From: Calliopum simillimum
Taxonomy: Eukaryota; Arthropoda; Insecta; Diptera; Lauxaniidae
NCBI GenBank assembly: GCA_951812925.1
Contig: OX638368.1
Coordinates: 126,813,309 to 126,877,308, forward strand
DNA: 64,000 nt
Reading direction: 5' to 3'
In this document: piece after piece, positions 1 through 9,050 of the stretch
Layout of the letters: every line of letters starts with the position of its first letter
How positions within the stretch are numbered: position 1 is the stretch's first letter
The notes under the pieces: generated by a model
What the model saw: only the letters and a program-made list of their open reading frames with translations
Database searches by the model: none
Told to the model about the DNA's origin: nothing
Translations under genes and position numbers: made by a program

Positions 1-412
1 AAAATTTTTTTTAAAATTTTTTTCTTGAAAAAAAAAAATGAATTTTAGCGTTTTTTTAGAAAATCAGCAAACAAGAAAAATTATTTTCAACGTTAATTTT
101 GATGAGATATCGCAAATGCCTGTAAAGAACTATATTGAATTTGTATACCTTAACTTTAATGGATGATATCTCGGTCAGTAATGATCCAAATTTGAGGTTA
201 AGGATTTCCTTATTTGGTTATATAACCTCAAAAATCTCAAAAAACAAAACTTTTAGGTTGAAATTTCCCAAAAACCATTTGAGATATAGCAATTCTAAGG
301 CCGGACTCAGATTAAGCATTGAAATTTACGTTGAAAATGATTTTTCTTGTTTTTGTTTGGTGACAATTTTCTAAAAAAACCCAAAAATTCATATTTTTAT
401 TAAAAAAAATTC
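1..412. repeat. Inverted-repeat (foldback) element, left edge possibly cut by the window
   Basis: The first ~110 bases reappear in reverse complement at about 300-412: both contain the block TTTTTTTAGAAAAT, then AAGAAAAAT, ATTTTCAACGT and ATTT. The arms are degenerate and the centre (about 170-250) holds a smaller hairpin around GGTTATATAACC. No transposase is recognisable. The short open frame at 135-374 is inside this repeat, starts at a non-ATG codon and has no recognisable motif, so I do not call it a gene. Bases 413-608 hold nothing recognisable. Confidence 0.55.
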
Positions 413-613
413 TATGGACCTTTTTCAATAGGAAATATTTGTACTAAAACATAATACTTTTTCTGAAATGGGACTTAATATGAACTTATAGCCTGATTCA
501 CTACATTTCAGAAGTAGATCAGTACATGAAAATTAGCTAAAAAATATCCAAGCTATGGACAATTTTGTGAAGCAGTATCGGTCAATTGTTTAATTTAAAA
601 TGTACAAAATATC

Positions 614-935
614 TGTCTAAGAACAAACTAAGTAGTTGCGTTGAGTTTAACGTTTCATAACAGACTAATTTATTTTTGTCAAATTTCTTATGACTAGCTT
701 AAAATGTTACATTGCTATGCGCCACTGAGAGTATTAGAATCGTATGATTTAACAGTTAGGTGAAAAGCAAAATAGAAAGAAGAATTACTCGAATGATTTT
801 ACGGTTCTTTAAATAGTAGAAAAAACAACCAGTGGCGGTGTAAACTAAATTATTAAATAGCAAAATTTTCAAAATTAAAGAATTCAAATTCTAGTCAAAT
901 AAACTTAGGATAAAACTTAATATTTTTCATAAACA
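614..935 (-). repeat. 3' LTR of the BEL/Pao element
   Basis: This 322-bp terminal repeat runs TGTCTAAGAACAAAC to TTTCATAAACA and is identical by eye to 5581-5902. It is preceded by target duplication ATATC at 609-613. On the coding strand it follows the gag-pol stop codon by 23 bp, with a weak purine-rich tract (about 936-950) before it. Confidence 0.97.
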
Positions 936-958
936 TAACCGCCAGCCTTGAACGGCGT

Positions 959-3900
959 TCAACATTCCTTTGGCAATTGATGAAGTTTAGCAACTGGCCT
1001 CTTGAAAGTTGAATTCTCAGTTTTGATAGTGACAACTCTGACGAGCCCATCGGATCCAGCATGGGTTTCGATTACACGGCCAAGTTTCCAGCAAGCGGGA
1101 GGTAGATTATCTTCACGTATCAGGACGACGTCACCAATAATTAGATTAGATTTTTCTTTCAACCATTTAGATTTTGGTTGAAGTGACAGCAAATAATCAG
1201 TTGACCAGCGAGACCAAAAATATTGAGTTAATTGTTGAACCAATCTCCATTTAGATAATAACCCAGTTTTGAGATGAGTTATGTCTGCTTCTGGCAACGA
1301 GTTCAGGGGCCTTCCAACTAAGAAATGTCCAGGCGTTATATAGGGGACGTCATCAGAATCAGCTTGGACTAAAGGCCTCGAATTTAATATAGCCTCAATT
1401 CTAGCTAGGAGAGTTGATAATTCCTCAAAGTTTAGTGTAGCTTGACCCATAGTTCTTCTTAGATGAAACTTCATAGACTTGACTGTAGACTCCCATAACC
1501 CACCGAAATGTGGCGTATTTGGTGGTATGAAGTGCCACTGAATACCCTTTGAAGATAAAAAATTCGAAATATCATTATTAGATTCAAAAGAAGTTACCAT
1601 TTTGTGAATTTCATTCAGCTTTCTGGCAGCTCCTTGAAAATTAGTTCCATTATCGCTGTGTATATGACCACACAGACCACGTCTAGCAACAAATCGATCG
1701 AGAGCGGCTAAGAAGGCATCGGTACTCAAATCGGAGACAAGTTCTAGGTGAACAGCTTTGGTCACTAAGCAGATAAAGACTGCAACATATGCTTTGACTT
1801 TCGGGGCCTTTCTGCCACTGTGCTGCTTATACAATATAGGCCCAGCATAGTCGCATCCAACTTCGTAAAATGGAAAGGCAGCGTTGACACGAAATTTGGG
1901 CAAGTCGCCCATAAGTTGCTCTTGAGCTCGTGCACTAAAGCGAGTGCAAGCTCCACACTGGCGAATTACAGTTTTAACAATTTCACGAGCACCAATTATC
2001 CAATATTTTTGCCGCAGTGTAGCGAACAACAAAGTAATTCCGCTATGAAGATTTTTCACGTGCAAATCGTGAACAATTTTCCGAACGATTGGGCTGTCTT
2101 TATGAAGAATTATTTGATGCTGACTGTCATAAGGTAGGTCAGCTTTAGTTAATCTTCCGCCAACACGCAGCAGCCCATCAGCATCCACGAATGGTGAAAG
2201 TTTCCGTAGTTTTTTGTTAGTTAGGGTAGCTTGACCTTGCTGAATAGACGACATAATCTCAAAAAAGTCAACCGCTTGATAGTATTTATACAATTTTAGT
2301 TCAGCAAACTTAAGTTCTTTGACTTTGAGAGGTGAGGTGTCTCTGCACTTATTTTTGAGAATGTTGACATATCGTATGCAGTAAGCTAGTACTCGCACCA
2401 TTTTAGCCCAACTGGAAATTCTGTTGTTTATTCTGCTAACGGAGTCCGGATCGTAAGTAGCTGAAGCTAGAGCCACATGATTTACTGGACGAAGTTCTTC
2501 ACTTGTAATATTATCCTGAGATTCGGATAGTGGCCACCAATTTTCCTCCATAAGCAACCACGATGGACCATTAAACCATAATTTATCATTAATTAAGAAG
2601 CTGGATCTTACACCTCTACTAGCAGCATCGGCTGGATTCTGTTTGCTGGAAACATATCGCCATTGCGCACTGGGAACAGTTTCTAAGATGTAGGATGTTC
2701 GATGATTAATAAAAGTTTTCCACTTCGATGGATGTGAAGACAACCAGGCTAAAACGGTTTTGCTATCAGACCAGCAAACCACTTCATTTAATTTCAAGTT
2801 AATGACAGATGCTAAATATTCAAACAGTTGAGTTAACAAATACGCTGCACAAAGTTCCAGCCTGGGAATTGAAAGTGAGGCCATTGGAGCCACCTTGGTT
2901 TTAGATATGACGATGTTAGTTGACACTTGTCCATCTGCTGACGTTTTTCGACAATAAATGACTGCAGCATAGGCTAAGCTGGAGGCATCACAGAATCCAT
3001 GAAAGGTTACAACTGGCTCTGTGGAAAAAATAAGTCGTTTTATATTAATGTTATTAAGTAAATAAAACTCTGAAAATAGTAGTTTGACTTCGTCTAAAAT
3101 GTCAGCAGGCAACAGCTCATCCCATTCCAGTTTGGATAGCCATAGTCGCTGTATAATTATTTTCACAGCTATAATTGCAGGTGATATCCAGCCAAGTGGG
3201 TCAAAAATTTTCGAAATCTCGGAAAGCAGGTTCCTTTTGGTGTTAAGGCAATATTGATTTTCTTTTACCTTATACGAAAAACAATCAGTCATAGGATTCC
3301 AAATAACGCCAAGGAGGCATACTGTCATATCCGATGGCACATCGACCATGCTATAAATTTTCTCACTATCTGGAATCTTTTGAATAATACTACTCTGATT
3401 TGTGGCCCACTTCCTTAAGTGGAAACCGCCAGCCGTAAGCAAATTATTTAATTGTTCTGCTAGCTCTTGAGCTTCTTTTAGGGTATTGGAGCCTGCCATA
3501 CAATCGTCAACATAAAATGAATTTTTAACAGCTTCACTAGCCTTGTTATTTCCCAATCCGTGGATAAATATTTTAGAGGCAGATCGTTGTAATCCAAGTC
3601 TATTTGCACACCGCTCGGAAATCAACGTGTTCTGGCATCCAGAGTCCAATAGAATATTACAGCCTTGGAAGCAACCCATGTTGTCCTTAACAAAAACCCT
3701 AGCAGTGGGCAAAAGCATATTTAGATTTCTTACCTCAGATGTGGCAGCAAGATTGATTGATGTAGTTACAGCATCTATTGTAGCTTCGACTTTTTTAGGC
3801 AGTTCACTCGATTTTTTCTCATCCTTAGTGGGGAGAGAATCCACTTTTTTCACCATGGCAGCTGCGACCGTATTGTAGTTAGAATTTCGCTCTAGATGAA

Positions 3901-5170
3901 TATAAGAATGATGATGACCTTTGCAAAATTCACAAAGGTGTTTAGATGGACAATTTTGTACTGAATGTCCCTGCTTCAAACAATTAAAACACAATCTTTT
4001 CTCTTTTACAAAATTTATGCGATTGGGCGTAGACATCTTGATAAACGTAGGGCAATAGGCAAGATGGTGGTCTTGAGAGCACGCAAAACAGGATCGTTTC
4101 ATGTAGCCAGAATAAGTTCTGACGGATTTAATTTTAGATTGTGTTCCGCCAGCGCGTTGCTTTTCAATTGGAGTTGGAACACGTTCTAATGCATCACAAC
4201 GTTCATTGATGAAAATGATAAAATTCTCCAGCGTAGGAAATGTAGTTTTACTACAATGCTCAGCCCAAGAATGATGAGTTTCTCTATCGACTTTTTTAAG
4301 TAAAAGATGTATCAGCCACGGATCACGTTTCTCTGCTTCCTCGCCTTGCGCTCTAAGCCCACGTATAACTTCATCAGCAATATTCGATACGTTTCGAAGA
4401 CCTTGAGAGTCATCTGCTTTAGATATAGATAAAAATGTTTCGATTAAAGAATCAATAACCAGTGAAGGCTTATCATAACGATCTTGAATCTTTTTTATGG
4501 CTTCCTCGTAGTTTTGATCTGACACAGCAAGATGTCGTATAAGCATGGCAGGCTCACCCTTTAACAACCCTTTCAGATATTGAAACTTCTGTGATGCAGT
4601 CAATGTATGGTTGTTATGCACTGAGCTGTTGAATAAATCAAAGAATGATCTAAATTCAGAGTAGTTACCTTCAAATATTGGAATATTCAGCTTAGGAAGT
4701 CGTATATCAGCAGCTGGGGCAGCGGTGTTCGCGGTAGGTGACGAAGTCGTAGCACCAACATTTGCTAATGGCGGTTGTAGCGCTGTCAATTTTTCCAAAA
4801 AAGATGTTTGGGACTCCAACAGTTTCTGCATAGCATTTTGATGCGTTGTTGTTGAGTTGAGGGGATCACTATTAACATTTGCAGCAAGCAGCTTGGCATC
4901 AATAATTTCACTGAACTTCGCTTTCATTTGAAAATATCTCTCTTCAAATTCTTCTAATTCAGTATCACGTTCCGGTACATCTTCATCAAGAGCAGCCATC
5001 TCAATATCCAACGATTGAAAATTATCGTATATTTTCTCCAAATTTTCTAATCTGGCTCGTATTTCAAAAAGCGACGTTTCGGTAGTAATTTGGCTCAAAA
5101 ACTTTTCCAACCTGGTTGCAGTTCCCTTTAGATAGGTTCTTTTATTCCGTAGAGTATCGATGGTAGCCAT
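959..5170 (-). CDS. BEL/Pao gag-pol polyprotein with in-frame RT deletion
   Basis: A single 1403-residue frame with ATG at 5168-5170. In order: an N-terminal coiled gag region; a DUF1759-type gag domain (about residues 150-330); CCHC-type knuckles (CFACSQDHH from about 357, then CFNCLKQGH, then CEFC); an aspartic protease (LLDSGCQNTLIS, about 505); the RT palm motif FYVDD (about 551); RT thumb/connection and RNase H (FHGFCDAS, about 727); integrase with a zinc-binding region (CGACTRF), DDE residues in CDYAGP, HSDNGTNF (about 1173) and GGLWES (about 1227); and a C-terminal DUF5641-like domain. The protease core is followed after about 45 residues by FYVDD, so the RT fingers and most of the palm are missing while the frame stays open. 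BEL/Pao polyproteins are usually several hundred residues longer. Gag, integrase and RNase H look intact, so the product might act on or be complemented by full copies; this is inference. Confidence 0.96.
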   Translation of the reverse strand: MATIDTLRNKRTYLKGTATRLEKFLSQITTETSLFEIRARLENLEKIYDNFQSLDIEMAALDEDVPERDTELEEFEERYFQMKAKFSEIIDAKLLAANVNSDPLNSTTTHQNAMQKLLESQTSFLEKLTALQPPLANVGATTSSPTANTAAPAADIRLPKLNIPIFEGNYSEFRSFFDLFNSSVHNNHTLTASQKFQYLKGLLKGEPAMLIRHLAVSDQNYEEAIKKIQDRYDKPSLVIDSLIETFLSISKADDSQGLRNVSNIADEVIRGLRAQGEEAEKRDPWLIHLLLKKVDRETHHSWAEHCSKTTFPTLENFIIFINERCDALERVPTPIEKQRAGGTQSKIKSVRTYSGYMKRSCFACSQDHHLAYCPTFIKMSTPNRINFVKEKRLCFNCLKQGHSVQNCPSKHLCEFCKGHHHSYIHLERNSNYNTVAAAMVKKVDSLPTKDEKKSSELPKKVEATIDAVTTSINLAATSEVRNLNMLLPTARVFVKDNMGCFQGCNILLDSGCQNTLISERCANRLGLQRSASKIFIHGLGNNKASEAVKNSFYVDDCMAGSNTLKEAQELAEQLNNLLTAGGFHLRKWATNQSSIIQKIPDSEKIYSMVDVPSDMTVCLLGVIWNPMTDCFSYKVKENQYCLNTKRNLLSEISKIFDPLGWISPAIIAVKIIIQRLWLSKLEWDELLPADILDEVKLLFSEFYLLNNINIKRLIFSTEPVVTFHGFCDASSLAYAAVIYCRKTSADGQVSTNIVISKTKVAPMASLSIPRLELCAAYLLTQLFEYLASVINLKLNEVVCWSDSKTVLAWLSSHPSKWKTFINHRTSYILETVPSAQWRYVSSKQNPADAASRGVRSSFLINDKLWFNGPSWLLMEENWWPLSESQDNITSEELRPVNHVALASATYDPDSVSRINNRISSWAKMVRVLAYCIRYVNILKNKCRDTSPLKVKELKFAELKLYKYYQAVDFFEIMSSIQQGQATLTNKKLRKLSPFVDADGLLRVGGRLTKADLPYDSQHQIILHKDSPIVRKIVHDLHVKNLHSGITLLFATLRQKYWIIGAREIVKTVIRQCGACTRFSARAQEQLMGDLPKFRVNAAFPFYEVGCDYAGPILYKQHSGRKAPKVKAYVAVFICLVTKAVHLELVSDLSTDAFLAALDRFVARRGLCGHIHSDNGTNFQGAARKLNEIHKMVTSFESNNDISNFLSSKGIQWHFIPPNTPHFGGLWESTVKSMKFHLRRTMGQATLNFEELSTLLARIEAILNSRPLVQADSDDVPYITPGHFLVGRPLNSLPEADITHLKTGLLSKWRLVQQLTQYFWSRWSTDYLLSLQPKSKWLKEKSNLIIGDVVLIREDNLPPACWKLGRVIETHAGSDGLVRVVTIKTENSTFKRPVAKLHQLPKEC

Positions 5171-5213
5171 AATTTACTTAGGAAGTTTTTTTACACACTT
5201 TAATTTTTATAAT

Positions 5214-5323
5214 AAAATCCAGTTGAGGAGCACTTCAACAGTAAAAACACTTTTTTAGTTTTTTTAACAAAATCCAGTTGAGGAGCACTTCGATAGTTAA
5301 AACACTATTTTAGTTTTTTTTTG
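5214..5323. repeat. 55-bp tandem duplication in the BEL leader
   Basis: Two adjacent copies of a unit containing AATCCAGTTGAGGAGCACTT (starting near 5214 and 5269) lie between the primer site and the gag start. A few substitutions separate them. They could be leader or packaging sequence; no function can be read directly. Confidence 0.85.
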
Positions 5324-5557
5324 TTTTTTCACAAGTTGTATGTGAAGCTTTATGCAGCTGGGCAAAAGAATTTGCAAACAGTTATGTTCGTATGTATGTT
5401 TTCAACGCAACAACAATATATATATATACACAATGTTTTTTTTTTTATTATGCGCAGTAATAAGCAGCCACAATTAAAACACACAATTTTGTTTTTGTTT
5501 TTCACTATTAAGCGCGGTAATAGAAAATAAAATTTAACTCTCTTTAACGCGACAACG

Positions 5558-5575
5558 ATCACGTCGGGGTCACCA
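5558..5575 (-). promoter_or_regulatory. Primer-binding site, tRNA-Trp type
   Basis: On the minus strand, 5 bases inside the 5' LTR, stands TGGTGACCCCGACGTGAT. It is the complement of the 3' end of eukaryotic tRNA-Trp (ATCACGTCGGGGTCA plus CCA). This is where minus-strand DNA synthesis would be primed. The tRNA assignment is from memory of the tRNA-Trp T-arm and acceptor sequence. Confidence 0.85.
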
Positions 5576-5580
5576 AAAAA

Positions 5581-5902
5581 TGTCTAAGAACAAACTAAGT
5601 AGTTGCGTTGAGTTTAACGTTTCATAACAGACTAATTTATTTTTGTCAAATTTCTTATGACTAGCTTAAAATGTTACATTGCTATGCGCCACTGAGAGTA
5701 TTAGAATCGTATGATTTAACAGTTAGGTGAAAAGCAAAATAGAAAGAAGAATTACTCGAATGATTTTACGGTTCTTTAAATAGTAGAAAAAACAACCAGT
5801 GGCGGTGTAAACTAAATTATTAAATAGCAAAATTTTCAAAATTAAAGAATTCAAATTCTAGTCAAATAAACTTAGGATAAAACTTAATATTTTTCATAAA
5901 CA
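5581..5902 (-). repeat. 5' LTR of the BEL/Pao element
   Basis: This is the same 322-bp sequence as 614-935. It is followed by target duplication ATATC at 5903-5907 and contains the element's promoter by position. No single promoter motif is claimed. Confidence 0.97.
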
Positions 5903-5959
5903 ATATCATAATATCTTCGTTGAAGTTACCATCTTAATTTTGAATTTATATGAAATAAT

Positions 5960-6560
5960 GGGCTTGTGATTGTTGCATGGAAGTTTTTTGTCAATTCCGA
6001 AGGGACTTTCCGCGTAGAATCCAATTTCGTGGTCAGAAATGGCCCATCAGCTCTATATTTGAGATATTTGAGGTTAAAAACACGAAAACTGCCATTTTTA
6101 AGGTTCGATGCAGATTGTACAAATCTTTCTTTTATATTTTAACATAATTCATTACGTATTGCTACTCTTTTTCTTCAAAATGAGCTCTTCAAAAGTGTCT
6201 TATGATTTTATGGCCGATTTAGGATTATATCATGAAATCCTATATAGCAACTAACCCGAAACAGTCTATGGATTTCGTTATGTCATCTTAAATTGACAAA
6301 ACGTTTGAAGAAAGCATCGTACTAGACTTTTTAAGAGCTCATTTTCAAGAGAAAGAGTAGTACTACATGATGAATTCAATAAAAAAAAAAACAATTTGTG
6401 CAATCTGTATCGAACTCAAAAAATGTTCGTGTTCGTGGTCTGGAGTTGATCAGCCAATTCTGCCTCGGATTTGGATGATTCTACGCAGAAAGTTTCTTCA
6501 GAAATTACCCTTAGCTGCCATGCAACAAAATCATTGTTGTGCTGTGTTCTTATTTTATCT
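5960..6560. repeat. Foldback element with ~200-bp arms
   Basis: The stretch at about 5985-6195 reappears in reverse complement at about 6335-6530. Shared blocks are ACTTTCCGCGTAGAATC against ACTTTCTGCGTAGAATC, GTTCGATGCAGATTG against GTTCGATACAGATTG, and AAATGAGCTCTT on both arms. The arms are diverged with small indels. There is no transposase, so this is probably an old MITE or foldback. The following 6561-7750 is AT-rich non-coding DNA with simple A/T runs and nothing I recognise. Confidence 0.7.
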
Positions 6561-7756
6561 TCTTTTCATGAAAATTAATTTGGATGGTCAAGTAAATAGA
6601 TCATGGCGTATTTTTTTTTTTAACCTTAGCACTAAGGATGTACACATTAACATATAGTCATATATATTACCTTGCGTAAATAGCTGTGAAGATAAAAATC
6701 GGTTAAGAAATTACGAAGTTTTTGAAGCAGTATTTGCCGATTCGGAAATTTTTACCATTACAAAAACTCTAAAATTAACGTCAAAAAGTTGGCGTTTTTA
6801 TTAGTATTGATCTCAAACAAATCCTTGAACAATGTGAAGTAAAATCCATGAACAAAATTTCAGCGAAATCTGAGATCAAGTCAAATCTTATTACGCTATG
6901 AATAGATAAACAAATTATATGTTTAAAGCAAATACAAAAATATCATGCTTTTTCCAAGTATCTTCGGTGAACTGTTAGTTATGGAAACAGCCTACATAAA
7001 TTATGCATATCGCACTTTGATAAATTTAAAAATTTGCATTATTATTTTTTAATTTTTTTGTTATATAACTTGAAATGACTGATCACAAATTCAACAAAAT
7101 TTAACTTATGTCTAAGATTAATGCACGATTCCAAAAAAATAAATAAAGAAATGATACTAATATTAATATATGTATGTTCATTTAAGAAAAAAAAAAAAAA
7201 AAAACACAAAACAAAGATGGAAAAAAAATCAGTGAAAGTGTTTAAAACACAATAAAAATGTCTTCAAAAAAAGAAGCAAAACTTGTTAACAAATGCAAAT
7301 GAGTTAAACGTACAAAAAATTATAAAATATATATTTATGCATATTCGTTTGTACAAATATGGTTGTATACGTATGTTTGTAGAAATTTGTATTTTATGAG
7401 TATGATGTGTTTAATGATTAATATCAATTTATATTCACTAGCTTTGCTATGTATCACTATAAAGAGTGTCATTTTAGAAGGTCTGATTGTATTTAATCAG
7501 AATTTTTTTTCGATTCACATTTTCGCTGTTTTGTTTTGTCTTACAAATTTCAATCAATTAGTCATATCATGAAGCGTGTAAATTAAAAAGTCATGCCAAT
7601 TCACGACTTTTTTGGTTATTTTAGCTGATTTTAGGTGTTTGAGACTTCGTATTTACCAACAGGACTTATTTTTTCTTTCTATAATTTCAAGATGCTGGGT
7701 AATTATTGTTTCAAAATGCAAAAAAAAATTATTTTTAGAAAAATGAAATGCTTTTA

Positions 7757-8350
7757 CACGGAGAAAAAAAATAGTTTGTACTACTTTATTTCAGAACTAG
7801 AAAATAAATTTTACCTCACTATTTTAGTAAGTTCAGATTTTCGATTTTTTTTTTTTCAATTGAAGTGATATTTACCTTACTGTAAAGTTCCACAAAAAAA
7901 AAAAAAAACGAAACGAACTGACCTGACCGCACTAGGATTCAAACCGGGGTCCATCCGTGTGATTGATGAAACATTTTATTTTTGCTTTCAGTTATAAACT
8001 TGTTAGACGTTTACTCCACTGACCTATATGATGAAGAGGTATAAAATTTGTATATTTAGCAATTATCTGTTCAAACATAAATATTTTTACTAGAATTATA
8101 AAGTAAAAATGGTTATACATAAGCATAATTTACTCTACGTATAGGAAAATGTTTGCAATTTATAGTAAATATTACCTTATTATTTCACTATATTTTATAT
8201 GCAAATAGACCCATCAAATAGTTCATGCGTATCCTTATTTATGTTTGATATATATTGTAAAGTAATTTAAGTAAAGTAATTTAAGTACAGTAATTTAATT
8301 TTTTTACTACTCAAGTGGAGTAAAAATAATTATTTTTGCTAAAGAAACCA
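7757..8350. mobile_element. MITE of the ACACGGAGAAAA family with a tRNA-like core
   Basis: The left end is TACACGGAGAAAAAAAATAG. The rest aligns in reverse complement with the better-preserved copy at 60186-60910: the TTTTTACTCCACT block near the other end, the CAGTAAGGTAAATATCAC block and the tRNA-like core are shared. The right terminus lacks the ACACGGAG end, so this copy is truncated or decayed. It lies 0.6 kb upstream of the signal-peptide exon at 8948. Bases 8351-8947 hold the presumed 5' flank and untranslated region of that gene, with no clear core promoter. Confidence 0.7.
7921..7965 (-). ncRNA. tRNA-like Pol III B-box segment inside a MITE
   Basis: On the minus strand the sequence CGGTTTGAATCCTAGTG resembles a tRNA T-loop/B-box (GGTTCGANNCC consensus) and is followed by a run of T residues that could stop Pol III. 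It corresponds in position to the tRNA-like core of the copy at 60.6 kb. It is not a functional tRNA gene: no intact acceptor stem or anticodon arm can be assigned. Confidence 0.4.
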
Positions 8351-8947
8351 GATACTTTTCGAGTTATTATTCAGTGTAGTAAAGTTATCTCAACTCTTTT
8401 CAAAGTACTTTATTGTATGGAGTTGTGATACCTTTAGGTTAATAGATGATAGTTCGGAAAGTGAGGATAAACTTAATTGGACAAAAATCATAAGTAAAAA
8501 TTTAATAAGAAAGGTTATGGCCATCCGATGGCATTAGCAAAAATGTATTATACTTTTTACTACATATTTATATAATATAGTTTCAAATATGCCACAAAAC
8601 TGTAGTCTATTGTACTTTGATGCAAGAATGTTTTAAAATTCTGACGTGATATGAGAATTGTTATAGGACTGTATTATTTTTGACAGCAATTACCATTTAT
8701 ATTAAACATAAACACACCCTTTATAATACAACTTTTTTTTTTGACTTGTGCATAATTTATGCAGAATTTTTATGACCTCATTTAAATTTATTTCTTCTTC
8801 TTTTTATACCTCTTACAGCGTTGCAACATCATAAATCGGCAAATTAAAGGGACACAACGAATTCCATCACAACAAAAAATTGAGTTTCAACATCAATACG
8901 ATTTACCTTAAATTTCATGCAGTTGCCAAAAAAGTGCAAACAACAGT

Positions 8948-9050
8948 ATGACGACTCGCTATGATCAACGATGTTTAAAGTTATGCACTGCAGTTTATGT
9001 GCTGATCTGGGCCTGCGCATTGATGCATGCTGAGGCAAGAAGAACAAATG
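8948..9050 (+). CDS. Exon 1 of the thyroglobulin/antistasin gene: signal peptide
   Basis: ATG at 8948-8950 opens 34 codons plus one base. The basic start MTTRYDQR leads to a hydrophobic core (LCTAVYVLIWACALM) and a likely signal peptidase site after HAEA. The exon ends in a strong donor, AAATG|GTGAGT. The leftover G plus AC from the next exon (22299) makes an Asp codon, so the phase fits exactly. The placement rests on signal-peptide character, donor quality and phase, not on transcript evidence. Confidence 0.82.

Larger units (their letters stand above)
614..5902 (-). mobile_element. BEL/Pao LTR retrotransposon, internally deleted
   Basis: A complete LTR-bounded element of 5289 bp on the minus strand. 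Both LTRs are 322 bp, begin TG and end CA, and look identical over their whole length by eye. The element is flanked by the 5-bp direct duplication ATATC (609-613 and 5903-5907), as expected for BEL/Pao integration. Inside, in minus-strand order, are a tRNA-Trp-type primer site, a leader with a 55-bp tandem duplication, and a single gag-pol frame. Identical LTRs imply recent insertion. The pol region lacks most of the reverse transcriptase, so this copy should be non-autonomous. It sits about 3 kb upstream of the signal-peptide exon at 8948. Confidence 0.97.

Noticed and set aside
135..374. 79-codon open frame near the window start
   Set aside because: Starts at a non-ATG codon, has no motif and lies within an inverted repeat.
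959..5170. Endogenous retrovirus with an envelope gene
   Set aside because: No env frame follows pol; domain order, DUF1759/DUF5641-like regions and 5-bp target duplication fit a BEL/Pao retrotransposon.
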